Part shown: positions 16,974 to 30,236 of the stretch, in pieces
How positions within the stretch are numbered: the first letter of the stretch is position 1
Layout: each line of letters opens with the position of its first letter
Source of the DNA: Eleftheria terrae
GTDB lineage: Bacteria > Pseudomonadota > Gammaproteobacteria > Burkholderiales > Burkholderiaceae_C
Direction of reading: 5' to 3'
Assembly (NCBI RefSeq): GCF_030419005.1
Contig: NZ_CP106951.1
Location: forward strand, 4,216,001-4,280,000
DNA length: 64,000 bases
Position numbers and translations under genes: made by a program
Notes under the pieces: model-generated
Database searches by the model: none
Told to the model about the DNA's origin: nothing
The model's input: the letters and a program-made list of their open reading frames with translations, nothing else

Positions 16974-18121
16974 GGTGTGTGCTCCGTGAGAGGAAAAGGA
17001 ACCAACCCGGCGCAGCCCGTTGGGCCGCGCCGGTTGGGATGGCGATCTGCCGGCAAGGTGTTACATCGCGGTGCGGCCGCTGGACGGGCTGCTGTGGCGG
17101 GGTAGAGCCGTCAGCCCGCGGGCATGCCTTGTGGGTCGAGCCCTCGGTGCCCCCGTCGTGACAATGGCGCCGCCCTGTGCAGGCCACCGGGGGGGCGTGG
17201 AGCGGCGTGTTCCGCCGCAGGTGGCGGCACCTGCACAGCACCTCGGATGCGAGCGCGGTGGGCAGCGCCGCAGCGTCTGCCGGCAAGCATGGTTCGCTTC
17301 AAGTCCGACCCCCGATATGTTCCAGCCCGCGATGCCGCCGGCCTGGTGATGCACCACAGTGCCGTCGCCTTCAGGGCGTGTCGCCGAAGCGCGGCAGTCG
17401 TCGGATGGGCACGCGCGCCCCGCGCACCTAGAGCGCGGAAGGTGGTGTCGCAGGCCAACCCTGGTCCTCAGCCTAGGCGCATCCGCCGCGCATGGGAAAA
17501 AGCAATGTGTAAGAGACAGTCAACGGCCCGGGGCGCCGGCCGGCATGCCAGCTGGGGGGCCTCCTTCCTGCGCCGTGCATCGGACACAAGCAGGCCTTGC
17601 TTTTGCAGTCGTCGTCGCAACGGCAGAGGGCGGTGGGCCGCGCACCGCTCACGGTTCACGGTCGGCCGCTGGCCGCTGGCCGCTGGCCGCTGGCCGCTGG
17701 CCGCTGGCCGCTGACCGCTGACCGCTGACCGCTGGCCGCTGGCCGCTGGCCGCTGGCCGCTGGCCGCTGGCCGCTGGCCGCTGGCCGCTGGCCGCTGGCC
17801 GCTGGCCGCTGACTGCTGACTGCTGACTGCTGACTGCTGACTGCTGGCCGCTGGCCGCTGGCCGCTGGCCGCTGGCCGCTGGCCGCTGGCCGCTGGCCGC
17901 TGACCGCTGACCGCTGACCGCTGTCGCGGCCGTGCGCCGGCGCTCCAGCCCGGGGTCCAGCCGCGCGGTGCCACTGCGCCTGCGGGCCTGCCGGCTTCCC
18001 TCTTCTGGTGGTGGTGCCGCATGCGCCCTTTTTTCTAAACTGCGCCCCAACCAGGCACCTGACGCTGTCATGTATCGCGGGGCAGCGGACAGGTGCTTCT
18101 TCCCAACACAGGGGGCGTGCG
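16974..18121. other. 1.15-kb divergent intergenic region holding a 37-unit heptamer array
   Basis: Between the RTX gene and the lipoprotein gene. Open frames in 17000-17660 are short or arginine-rich and I do not accept any. The only strong feature is the array at 17664-17922. A short stretch resembling a transposon mosaic end (17505-17519) is discussed as rejected. Confidence 0.6.
17664..17922. repeat. Perfectly phased heptamer array, 37 units (GGCCGCT / GACCGCT / GACTGCT)
   Basis: Exactly 259 bases without a phase break. Order of units: GGCCGCT x7, GACCGCT x3, GGCCGCT x11, GACTGCT x5, GGCCGCT x8, GACCGCT x3. Variants are clustered, as expected from slipped-strand expansion after point mutation. 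It sits about 200 bases before the lipoprotein start at 18122. Confidence 0.97.
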
Positions 18122-18655
18122 ATGAGATTGCTTTCAGGCGCCGTGCTGACGGCTTGTGTGGTGCTGACGGGTTGTGCGGCAACCGTGAACCGGGGCGAGG
18201 GTGAAGCGGCGCCCTTGCGCATTCCGGTCGATGCGTCCAAGCGCATCGTGCTGAGCGTCTCCGGCTCGCCCAAGGCCAGCCAGTCGTCCGACTGGGCCGA
18301 CTTCCGCGCGGTCTGGCGCGATGCCATGCAGGCCGAAGCCAGCGCCGCCGACAAGCGCTTCAACTGGCAGGACGGCAACAGCAAGCCCGGCCGCGAGGCC
18401 GGCACCCTGCTGCAGGTGCAGGTGGAGGACTACCGCTACGTCTCCACCGGGGCGCGCTACGGCCTCGGCGCGATGACGGGCAACGCCTATGTCAATGCCC
18501 GGGTGCGCTTCGTCGATGCGCGCTCGGGGGCGGTCTACGGGGAGCGCTCGTACAACACCTCGTCCACCGCCTGGCAGGGCATCTTCTCCGCCATGACGGC
18601 CCAGCAGGTGCAGGCCATTTGCAAGGAACTGGTCAGCGAGGTGCGGGCGAACTGA
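18122..18655 (+). CDS. Putative lipoprotein (DUF4410-like)
   Basis: 177 residues. A lipoprotein signal ends with the lipobox LTGC (cysteine at residue 19). The mature protein has a pattern seen in small outer-membrane lipoproteins of the DUF4410 type: alternating polar/hydrophobic strands, the block LLQVQVEDYRYVSTGARYG, then NARVRFVDARSGAVYGERSY. AGGGGG lies about seven bases before the ATG at 18122. Its last 23 bases overlap the 3' end of pobR on the other strand. Function is unknown; the family assignment is tentative. Confidence 0.7.
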   Translation: MRLLSGAVLTACVVLTGCAATVNRGEGEAAPLRIPVDASKRIVLSVSGSPKASQSSDWADFRAVWRDAMQAEASAADKRFNWQDGNSKPGREAGTLLQVQVEDYRYVSTGARYGLGAMTGNAYVNARVRFVDARSGAVYGERSYNTSSTAWQGIFSAMTAQQVQAICKELVSEVRAN

Positions 18656-19556
18656 GCCCCGCGGGCCGGCGCGCCAGCTCGCGGCGCGCGGCAGCACGGA
18701 AGTCGCTGGGGGCACTGCCGGTCTGCCGCGCGAAGAAGCGGGTGAAATAGGCCGCCTCCGAGAATCCGAGCGACAGGGCGATCTCCTTCACGCTCAGCAG
18801 CGAGTAGGCCAGGTCGCGCTGCGCCTCCAGGACCAGGCGGCGGTGCAGTGCGCCGAGCGCCGAAGTGCCGAACACCTGGCGGCAGACCCGGTTGAGTTGC
18901 GTCGGCGTGATGCCCAGCTGCCCGGCATAGAACGCCAGGCTGCGCTCGGTGCGGAAGGATTGCTCCAGCAAGGCCCGGAAGCGCTGTGCATGCTGCAGGC
19001 TGCGCGCCGCCGGCCCTTGCGCCCGCCGCTGGGCGTCGGCAACCGCCCGGGCGAGATGCACCAGCGCCAACGCCCAGGCCGAGGCAATGGCGGTGCGACG
19101 GCCCACCGCAAAGCCATGGGCCTCTGCCGTCAGCACGGCCACTGCCTGGTCGACCTGGGCGAAGCCGACGGCCGAGCGGTGTGGCCAGCACAGGCAGTGC
19201 GGGGCTTGCAGGCGGGCGGCCAGTTCGGGTGCGTCGGCCGGCAGGCGGTCGAGCTGGCCTTCGGCGACCGTCACCACCACGCCGTCGATGTCACTGGAGA
19301 AGCGAAAGCCGTGCACCGTGAGGGCGGGCACATAAATCACGCAGGGGGCGACGAAGGGATGCCGCTGCGCCTCGAACACCGCCTCACCGGTGCCTGAGCG
19401 CAGGCACAGCAGCTGCACCAGCGCGTCGTGCCGGTGCGGCTTGATCTCCCAGCCATGCAGGCGGCTGCGCTCGGCGATGGACTCCACATGCAGGCTGTCG
19501 GGCACATGGGCCCGTTGCAGCTCGCCGTAGAGGGTGTAGGTGGGAACCCGGGTCAT
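18633..19556 (-). CDS. pobR: AraC-family activator of 4-hydroxybenzoate monooxygenase
   Basis: 307 residues. A cupin-like ligand domain comes first (EIKPHRHDALVQLLCL near the start). The C-terminal two-helix-turn-helix domain contains FYAGQLGITPTQLNRVCRQ and LAYSLLSVKEIALSLGFSE followed by AAYFTRFFARQTGSAPSDFR. It is divergent from pobA with 92 bases between starts, the usual arrangement for AraC-type PobR, which switches on pobA when 4-hydroxybenzoate is present. The ATG at 19556 is chosen. The 3' end overlaps the convergent lipoprotein gene by 23 bases. Confidence 0.88.
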   Translation of the reverse strand: MTRVPTYTLYGELQRAHVPDSLHVESIAERSRLHGWEIKPHRHDALVQLLCLRSGTGEAVFEAQRHPFVAPCVIYVPALTVHGFRFSSDIDGVVVTVAEGQLDRLPADAPELAARLQAPHCLCWPHRSAVGFAQVDQAVAVLTAEAHGFAVGRRTAIASAWALALVHLARAVADAQRRAQGPAARSLQHAQRFRALLEQSFRTERSLAFYAGQLGITPTQLNRVCRQVFGTSALGALHRRLVLEAQRDLAYSLLSVKEIALSLGFSEAAYFTRFFARQTGSAPSDFRAAARRELARRPAGLSSPAPR

Positions 19557-19583
19557 GCGGGCGACGGCGAGTGGCGATGTTCC

Positions 19584-19602
19584 GATTGTCCAAGTGATTG
19601 TC
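19584..19602. promoter_or_regulatory. Direct repeat in the pobR-pobA intergenic region, possible PobR site
   Basis: Two copies of GATTGTC start 12 bases apart (19584-19590 and 19596-19602), roughly one helical turn, about 50-60 bases before the pobA ATG. AraC proteins usually bind paired direct half-sites on one face of the helix. The assignment is inferred from position only. Confidence 0.4.
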
Positions 19603-19639
19603 GTATCCGTCCATTTCGCCGGGACCTTGCGCTCGGTAG

Positions 19640-20860
<1,221 letters not shown>

Positions 20861-21412
20861 GTGGGGCGGCGCGCCGCCGGCCCGTGGAGCGGCTGACCGG
20901 CATACGGCCTGCCTGCATCGGGGCATGCCGGCAGCCTGGGGCACGCGGGGCTGAAGGGCCGAGGCCGCTGAGGGGGCTACGGGCGCTGAAGGGCGCAGGG
21001 CGCTGAGGGGGCTGAAGGCCTGAGGGATGGATTTGCGAGGCTGCACCGCTGCGGCGGGGCTGGCCAGCCGCCGGCGTCGTGCAGTGCGAGCCAGGCCGTC
21101 CGCCTCGTGCGGCGGCGGTCGCCGCGTTGCCTGAACACCGTTGCCGGCCTGCCGCCTTCAACCCTCCGGCGGCTGCTGCAGCCAAGCCCGTGCTGCGGGG
21201 CGTGCCGCCACGACCGCAAGCCTGGCCGCCCGCCTGGTGCGCCGGCGGTCGCCGCGTCGCCTGAACACGGTTGCCGGCCTTACGCCTTCCCTCCGGCGGC
21301 TGCTTCAGCCCAGCCAGTGCGCGGCGCGTGCCGCCGCGGCTGCAAGCCGTGCCGCCCGCCTCGTGCGGCGCCGGTCGCCGTGCCGCCTCGACACGCCGCC
21401 GACCTGCCGCCT
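20861..21412. other. Convergent intergenic region with repeats
   Basis: Between pobA and the hybrid kinase gene. It begins with loose GCTGAAGGG/GCTGAGGGG-type repeats (about 20948-21030) and continues into the 130-base tandem repeat at 21101-21474. No independent gene is credible. Confidence 0.6.
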
Positions 21413-25018
<3,606 letters not shown>

Positions 25019-25220
25019 GCCAGCCGGTGTAGGTTTGTTGCCGGAAGTTACCACGGCAGAGCCCCCGGTCGGCAGAAGAAATGCCGCCGGCCGCACCGCG
25101 GCTGGACGTGCAGCCTCGGCCACGCCCGCCGCGGGCCGGCTTCATGCAAGCGTCATCTGCGGGTCATGCCTGCGTCACCGCGCCTGCCTACGCTGCTGGC
25201 ATCTTGCAAGGGAGGAGCAG

Positions 25221-26075
25221 ATGAGAGACGTGCCGATGCCGACGATGCCCCTGGCGGACATCCGTATGCCACCCCGGAGGTCGCTTCATCCAGGCGCTGC
25301 GGCAGTTGCTGCGGCTGCGGCGGATGCCCCGCCTGCCCGGCTGGAAGTGGCTTGGGCGCGAGATGCGGACGAGGTCCTCGAAGCACAGCGCCTGAGGTAC
25401 CAGATCTTCGCCGAGGAGATGGGGGCGCGGCTGTCGCCGCCGCCGGGCTCGCCCGCCGGCCACGACATCGACATGTTCGACGCCCATTGCGAGCACCTGC
25501 TGGTGCGTGCCGCCGGCGAGCCGGGTCGCCGCGGCCCGGGGCCGGTCATCGGCACCTATCGGGTGCTGACGCCCGAGGCGGCCAAGCGGCTCGGCGGCCT
25601 GTACAGCGAGACCGAATTCGACCTGACCCGCCTGCGGCCGCTGCGTCCGCGCATGGTGGAGCTGGGCCGCTCCTGCGTGCATCCGGACTTCCGCTCCGGG
25701 GGCGCCATCCTGGCGCTGTGGGCCGCGCTGGCCGAGTTCATGTGGCGCAACGGGCTGGACACGATGATCGGCTGCGCCAGCATCAGCATGCGCGACGGTG
25801 GCCATGTGGCGGCCAGCCTGTGGCAGCGCCTGCGCGAGACCCACCTGGCACCGATCGAGTGGCAGGTGCGGCCGCGCCTGCCGTTGCCGGTGCACGAGCT
25901 GCGCCGCGACCTCGACGTGGAGCCGCCGGCACTGATCAAGGGTTACCTGCGTTGCGGTGCCCGCATCCTCGGCGCGCCGGCCTGGGACCCCGACTTCAAC
26001 ACCGCCGACCTGCCGATGCTGATGCGCCTGCAGGACCTGCCGGCGCGCTACCGCCGGCATTTTCAGCGCAGCTGA
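25221..26075 (+). CDS. GNAT-fold N-acyltransferase, OlsB-like
   Basis: 284 residues. The central part matches the OlsB/hemolysin-like acyltransferase group: EAQRLRYQIFAEEMGARL, then DMFDAHCEHLLVRA, VIGTYRVLTPEAA, ELGRSCVHPDFRSGGAI and GCASISMRDGGH. OlsB makes lyso-ornithine lipid by moving a 3-hydroxyacyl group from acyl carrier protein to ornithine. The ATG at 25221 has GGGAGGAG four bases upstream. No OlsA (second acyltransferase) is next to it, so the role in ornithine lipid is inferred. It is convergent with ptsH. Confidence 0.8.
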   Translation: MRDVPMPTMPLADIRMPPRRSLHPGAAAVAAAAADAPPARLEVAWARDADEVLEAQRLRYQIFAEEMGARLSPPPGSPAGHDIDMFDAHCEHLLVRAAGEPGRRGPGPVIGTYRVLTPEAAKRLGGLYSETEFDLTRLRPLRPRMVELGRSCVHPDFRSGGAILALWAALAEFMWRNGLDTMIGCASISMRDGGHVAASLWQRLRETHLAPIEWQVRPRLPLPVHELRRDLDVEPPALIKGYLRCGARILGAPAWDPDFNTADLPMLMRLQDLPARYRRHFQRS

Positions 26076-26114
26076 GCCCGGCCGGGGCCGCGGCCCGCGC
26101 CACGGGCCGGCAGC

Positions 26115-26384
26115 CTATTCGCCTTCGCCGAACTTGTCGTCGATCAGCGCAACCAGGGCGGTCATCGCCTCCTGCTCGTCGGGGCCGTCCACTTCCAGCT
26201 CGACCTCCGCGCCCAGGCCGGCGGCCAGCATCATGACGCCCATGATGCTCTTGGCATTCACGCGGCGGCCGTTGCGGCTCATGAAGATGTCGCTGCGGTA
26301 GGCGGCGGCCAGCTTGGTGAGCTTGGCCGAGGCACGCGCGTGCAGGCCGAGCTTATTGCTGATGGTGATGTTCTGCTTGATCAT
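26115..26384 (-). CDS. ptsH: Phosphocarrier protein HPr
   Basis: 89 residues, normal length. The phosphorylated histidine is H15 in LGLHARAS, and serine 46 sits in AKSIMGVMML, the site of HPr kinase in species that have it. HPr passes phosphate from enzyme I to EIIA proteins. The ATG at 26384 lies inside the last 32 bases of the upstream EIIA gene, so the two are tightly coupled. The usual third gene, ptsI, does not follow: the next gene is the convergent acyltransferase. Confidence 0.95.
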   Translation of the reverse strand: MIKQNITISNKLGLHARASAKLTKLAAAYRSDIFMSRNGRRVNAKSIMGVMMLAAGLGAEVELEVDGPDEQEAMTALVALIDDKFGEGE

Positions 26385-26811
26385 GTCCGGGTCGGTTGCC
26401 CACGTTCTGTGCCTGATTCTGGGGCCGCGTGATCGCTACTTGCATGACACCCTGCGTCGCCCCCGCCACCGCGCGGGCGACCAGCGCGTCGAGCGGCTCG
26501 CCTTGATAACACAGACTGCGCCACAGCATCGGCACATTCGCCCCGGCGACAACCTTGACGCTCACGCCGTCGGCCAGCCGCTGCGCCACGTTGCAGGGCG
26601 TGGCGCCGAACACGTCGGTGAGGATCAGCGCCTCCGGCGAGCGCACCCGCGCCAGCAGCACCCGGGCCTGCGCCTCGATGTCCTCGACCGCGAGGTTGGG
26701 GGCCACGTCCAGCGCCTCCACGGTGGCGCCGCAATCCGGGAAGGTGTGCGCGGCGCAAGCCTTCAGCGCGCTGGCGAGGGGGGCGTGGGCGATGATGAGG
26801 ATGCCGGGCAT
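26353..26811 (-). CDS. PTS EIIA component, mannose/fructose type
   Basis: 152 residues. The N-terminus MPGILIIAHAPLA gives the phosphorylated histidine H9; LILTDVFGATPCNVAQRL and VKVVAGANVPMLWRSL are typical of the mannose-type IIA fold. No IIB, IIC or IID protein is fused or adjacent. In betaproteobacteria this IIA and HPr belong to a regulatory PTS that controls metabolism more than it imports sugar. The last residues (HDQAEHHHQQ) come from reading through the start of ptsH in another frame. The start at 26811 is supported by the conserved N-terminus and TCCTCC complement just upstream. Confidence 0.9.
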   Translation of the reverse strand: MPGILIIAHAPLASALKACAAHTFPDCGATVEALDVAPNLAVEDIEAQARVLLARVRSPEALILTDVFGATPCNVAQRLADGVSVKVVAGANVPMLWRSLCYQGEPLDALVARAVAGATQGVMQVAITRPQNQAQNVGNRPGHDQAEHHHQQ

Positions 26812-26912
26812 AGGAGGAAGGGCGATTATCGGCGCACTGGCCGGCAAGGCGCCGGCTTTAAGACCACAGTGTGGCAAGGCAGGAACGGTGCCGGCCCGGC
26901 CCGGCCCATGCG

Positions 26913-27431
26913 TCATTGCAGCGTGAAACCGCCGAAGAAGCTGTCCAGCACCTCGGGCGGCGCCGCCTCGTGGCCGACGATGCTCGCCTGGTAGACCACC
27001 GTGCCCCTGGCGAAGAAGCCGGCCTGTTGCAGCAGCACGCTGCCGTCCGGCCGCCGGCCCTGGGCCTGCACGCGCAGCGCTTGCGGGTGGGGCGTCATGC
27101 CGGATGCGCGCATCGGGCCGATCACCGCCTCGGGGCCGCCGACATTGGCGCTGGCGGCCTGCCGTAGCTGTTGCAGCGCGGGCTCCACCCGGGCCGGGTC
27201 GCCGAGGTCGGCGAAGGTCAGTCCAAAGGTCCAGCCGCCGGTGCTGCAGCTGTGCATCTCCATGCGGGCGGGCTGGCCCGCCAGCACCACGCTGCGCGCA
27301 TGGCTCAGCGGCTTGCAGGGGAAGAGGGCGCGCAGGCCGGCCCCCTCGGGGCGCACTTCGCGCCAGTCGAGGCTGGGGCTGCAGGCCGAAAGCAGCAGGG
27401 CCGCCGCAAGGGCGGGCGAAAGTCGGTTCAT
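26913..27431 (-). CDS. Putative lipoprotein of unknown function
   Basis: 172 residues. The signal sequence ends with a lipobox, LLSAC (cysteine about residue 17). The mature protein has SLDWREVRPEGAGLRALFPC early on, a pattern seen in a widespread betaproteobacterial family of small lipoproteins, and ends DSFFGGFTLQ. No catalytic motif is visible. It lies about 100 bases upstream of the EIIA gene on the same strand and is divergent from the alpha/beta hydrolase gene with 96 bases between. Confidence 0.7.
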   Translation of the reverse strand: MNRLSPALAAALLLSACSPSLDWREVRPEGAGLRALFPCKPLSHARSVVLAGQPARMEMHSCSTGGWTFGLTFADLGDPARVEPALQQLRQAASANVGGPEAVIGPMRASGMTPHPQALRVQAQGRRPDGSVLLQQAGFFARGTVVYQASIVGHEAAPPEVLDSFFGGFTLQ

Positions 27432-27527
27432 CCGCCCGATTATCTTCAGCCACGCACAATCGGTGCACCCGCTGCCGGCCCGCGGCATCGGGCCGCTGCA
27501 ACCGACACGGATCGACAAGGAGCAAGG

Positions 27528-28226
27528 ATGGCCGACTACGTACTCGTGCACGGTGCCTGGCATGGCGCCTGGTGCTGGAAGCGGATCCTGCCGGGCCTCT
27601 GGCAGGCCGGGCACCGCGCCTTCGCGGTGAGCCTGAGCGGCGTGGGCGAGCGTGCCCACCAGATCGGCACCCCCATCACGCTGCAGACCCATGTGGAAGA
27701 CGTGGCGCGCGTCATCGAGGCCGAGGAGCTGGATGCCGCCGTGCTGGTCGGCCACAGCTACGCCGGCATGGTGGTGACCGGTGTCGCCGACCGCATGGCT
27801 GCGCGCATCCGCCACCTGGTGTACCTCGACGCGGTGGTGCCGAACCCCGGCGAGAGCTGGTCCAGCCGCCACAGCCCCGAGACCCAGCGGGACCGGCGCG
27901 CGCAGATCTCCCAGCACGGCAGCCTGCCGCCGGCTGCGCCGACCGCGTTCGGCCTCGACGGCGAGGATGCCGCCTGGGTCCAGCGGCGGCAGACGCCGCA
28001 GCCCGGCGGCGTCTACGACAGCCCGCTGCAGTTCGACGGGGCGCGCGTGTTCAGCCTGCCCAAGACTTTCATCGACTGCACCGACCCGGCCCTGCCCACG
28101 GTGGCGGCATCACGCCAGCGGGTGCGCAGCGAGCCGGGTTGGCAGGTGGTGGAGATCCCGACCGGCCACGACGCAATGATCAGCGCACCGCGCGAGCTCT
28201 TGGCGGCCTTGCTGGCGCTGGCCTGA
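27528..28226 (+). CDS. Alpha/beta-fold hydrolase
   Basis: 232 residues. The N-terminal strand and oxyanion region read YVLVHGAWHGAWCW, the nucleophile is the serine of GHSYAGMV, and a GHDAM near the C-terminus supplies the histidine. It resembles plant hydroxynitrile-lyase/salicylate-esterase-like proteins (the EPAS-type group), which act on small esters or related bonds, but the substrate cannot be read. AAGGAG lies about six bases before the ATG at 27528. It has no obvious functional link with its neighbours. Confidence 0.85.
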   Translation: MADYVLVHGAWHGAWCWKRILPGLWQAGHRAFAVSLSGVGERAHQIGTPITLQTHVEDVARVIEAEELDAAVLVGHSYAGMVVTGVADRMAARIRHLVYLDAVVPNPGESWSSRHSPETQRDRRAQISQHGSLPPAAPTAFGLDGEDAAWVQRRQTPQPGGVYDSPLQFDGARVFSLPKTFIDCTDPALPTVAASRQRVRSEPGWQVVEIPTGHDAMISAPRELLAALLALA

Positions 28227-28382
28227 GCGCTGGCCGGGGGCGGGCCTCAGCAGGATTGACAGGCCGGGCGGGTGGCGGTTCGCATGCGCCGCCGTCGCTT
28301 CGGCCGCCTCGGCCGGCGGCGGTGCGGCGGGCTTCCACACTGGCGGCACGTTCACCCACCTTCCACTTCTTGCCACGCCGCC

Positions 28383-29513
28383 ATGGGACTCCACAGTTTT
28401 TCGCCCGGCACCGCCCGGCTGCCGCTGCCCCACGATCCAAGCGCCTGCGATGACGGCGACGCCCGATGGTGCCCGCTGCTGGCCCAGGTGGGCGCGCAGA
28501 TCGCCGGTCCGCTCAGCGCCGCCATCGAGCGGGTGCAGGCACTCAGCACCAGTGGGCGCATCGATGCGCTGAGCCTGCAGCGGCTCGGCGAAGAGCTGGC
28601 GCAGGCACGCCGCGTCGGCATGGCGAGCCAGCAGATCGCCCGCTATGCCTCGCGCCGGGTGCGGCAGTCGCACGAGCGGGTGGACCTGACCGCGGTGCTG
28701 CAGGCCGCGCTGGCGGCCCGCCGTCCGCAGCTGCTGGGCCGCGGGCTGCCGCTGCGCACCGTGCTGCGGCAAGTGGCCGTGATCGTCGACCCGGCCCTGC
28801 TCACCAGCCTGCTGGACGCCTTGCTGGACTGGCTGGCCGCCCATGCCGGCTCGGCGGTGGAAGTGAGGCTGGACACCAAGGCCTGGCCGGTGCACGGCCG
28901 GCTGGCCTGCCGGTTCCGACCGCGCGCGGCCGCACCGGGCGACTCCGCGGCCGACGAGGCCGAGGACATCGACTGGCAGTTGCTGGCGCATGCGGCGGCG
29001 GTCATGGGCGTCGCCCTGGAGCGCCGCCAGGAGGCCGGCCTGGACAGCGTGACGCTGGAATTCCCCCGCACGGTGAATGAGCAGATGCAAGGCCTGGCGG
29101 TGCTCGAGCTGGACGACCCGCATCCCTCCACCCGGTCGCGCCCGCTCGCCGGCTGCCAGGTGCTGGTGCTGTCCGGCCGCCGCGAACTGCGCAGCCAGGT
29201 GCGCGACGCGGTGCGCGAGCTGGGCCTGGTGCTCGACTTCGTCGGCTCGGTCGAGGAGGCGGCTGCCTTTTGCGGCCGTGGCCTGCCGCATGCGCTGGTG
29301 TACGAATCGCTCCTGCGCGGGGAACGGCTCGATCGGCTGCGCCACCGGCTGGAAAGCGAGTCGCCCGACATGGCGTTCATCGAGATCGCCGAGGAGGGCT
29401 GGACCTTCGAGGTCTCGGGCCTGGTGCCGGGCTCGGTGGGCCGGGTCGGGCGGCAGGCGATCGCCAGCGCGCTGCCGTCGGCGCTGACCTTCGAGCTGAC
29501 GCGCAGCCTGTGA
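28383..29513 (+). CDS. Degenerate histidine-kinase-like protein with a pseudo-receiver domain
   Basis: 376 residues, no membrane segment. Residues about 25-125 look like a kinase dimerisation helix pair; about 135-240 resemble an HATPase domain (VDPALLTSLLDALLDWLAAHA at the N-box position) but lack the asparagine and the glycine-rich G boxes. The C-terminal 115 residues look like a receiver fold beginning GCQVLVLSGRRELRSQVRDA, with glutamate in ALVYESLL where the phosphorylated aspartate would be. I infer a phosphorylation-independent signalling or scaffold protein. There is no H-box. It is not beside a standard two-component pair. The ATG at 28383 is chosen by where the protein-like sequence begins. 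Confidence 0.6.
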   Translation: MGLHSFSPGTARLPLPHDPSACDDGDARWCPLLAQVGAQIAGPLSAAIERVQALSTSGRIDALSLQRLGEELAQARRVGMASQQIARYASRRVRQSHERVDLTAVLQAALAARRPQLLGRGLPLRTVLRQVAVIVDPALLTSLLDALLDWLAAHAGSAVEVRLDTKAWPVHGRLACRFRPRAAAPGDSAADEAEDIDWQLLAHAAAVMGVALERRQEAGLDSVTLEFPRTVNEQMQGLAVLELDDPHPSTRSRPLAGCQVLVLSGRRELRSQVRDAVRELGLVLDFVGSVEEAAAFCGRGLPHALVYESLLRGERLDRLRHRLESESPDMAFIEIAEEGWTFEVSGLVPGSVGRVGRQAIASALPSALTFELTRSL

Positions 29514-29526
29514 GCGGCCCCGGCGC

Positions 29527-30225
29527 TCAGAGGCTGCCGAAGACCTTGCGCAGGATGGCGCTGCCGGTGCCCACCGGGTCGCGGCGGATCTTGATTTCCT
29601 CCTCGCCGATCATCAGGAAGAGCCCGTCCAGCGCCCGCGCGGTGACATAAGGCTCGATGCGGGCGCCCTCGTCGACCAGGCCGAACGTGGCCGCCCGCTC
29701 CACCAGGTGGTTGTAGCGCCGCGCCAGGCCGACCTTCTCCGTCATGCGGGCGACGATGGGCTGGAAGCGCGCAGCCAGCGGCTCGCGCGTCTTGGCCGAG
29801 AAGAACTCGGTCACCGACGTCTCCGAGCCGCGCAGGATGCGCTTGGCATCGTCAATGTTCATCTGCTTGACCGCACCGATGAGCAGGCTGCGGGCCTCCG
29901 GCACCGCCGCCTCGGCGGCCCGGTTCATCGCGGTCTTGAGCTCTTCCAGCCGGCGCCCCTGGCCCAGGCTGTTCAGCAGCTCGGCGGCCTGCTGCAGGTG
30001 CTCGGGCAATTCGATGCGAACTTTCGGGTTGCCGAGGAATCCATCCGGGCGGCCCAGCAAACCCACCGCGGCGAGCGCGCCCCGTTCCAGCGCGGCACGC
30101 AGGCCGGCGGTGGCCTCGCGTTCGCTCAGGTCGGAAAGCGAGAACGCCGCCACACCCGCGGGCGCCGCGCACAGCAGCGCGCCAGCGAGGGAGGCGGCCT
30201 GCGCCGTAAACTTGCGTCGATCCAC
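29527..30225 (-). CDS. DUF4197 family exported protein
   Basis: 232 residues. I chose the GTG at 30225 because GGAGGA lies five bases upstream; an upstream GTG at 30249 would add an unlikely N-terminal tail and overlap the TlpA gene. The N-terminus DRRKFTAQAASLAGALL is a signal peptide of near-Tat type. The body has the DUF4197 pattern: FSLSDLSEREATAGLRAALE, a region GNPKVRIELPEHLQ, and the end DGLFLMIGEEEIKIRRDP. The function is unknown. The start codon is 11 bases from the divergent TlpA-like start, so its promoter must lie within that gene. Confidence 0.8.
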   Translation of the reverse strand: MDRRKFTAQAASLAGALLCAAPAGVAAFSLSDLSEREATAGLRAALERGALAAVGLLGRPDGFLGNPKVRIELPEHLQQAAELLNSLGQGRRLEELKTAMNRAAEAAVPEARSLLIGAVKQMNIDDAKRILRGSETSVTEFFSAKTREPLAARFQPIVARMTEKVGLARRYNHLVERAATFGLVDEGARIEPYVTARALDGLFLMIGEEEIKIRRDPVGTGSAILRKVFGSL

Positions 30226-30236
30226 CGGAGTCCTCC

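Noticed and set aside
17505..17519. ATGTGTAAGAGACAG resembles the Tn5 mosaic end, missing two bases.
   Set aside because: There is a single copy, no transposase gene, no partner end and no target duplication. Chance or, at most, adapter-like contamination in assembly cannot be excluded.
10937..17922. Repeat arrays as possible CRISPR arrays.
   Set aside because: Units are 5-7 bases with no spacers, and no cas gene is present.
17468..18405. Minus-strand frames encoding SGQRPAA repeats from the heptamer array.
   Set aside because: Same repeat-driven effect, and the frames also overlap the well-supported lipoprotein gene.
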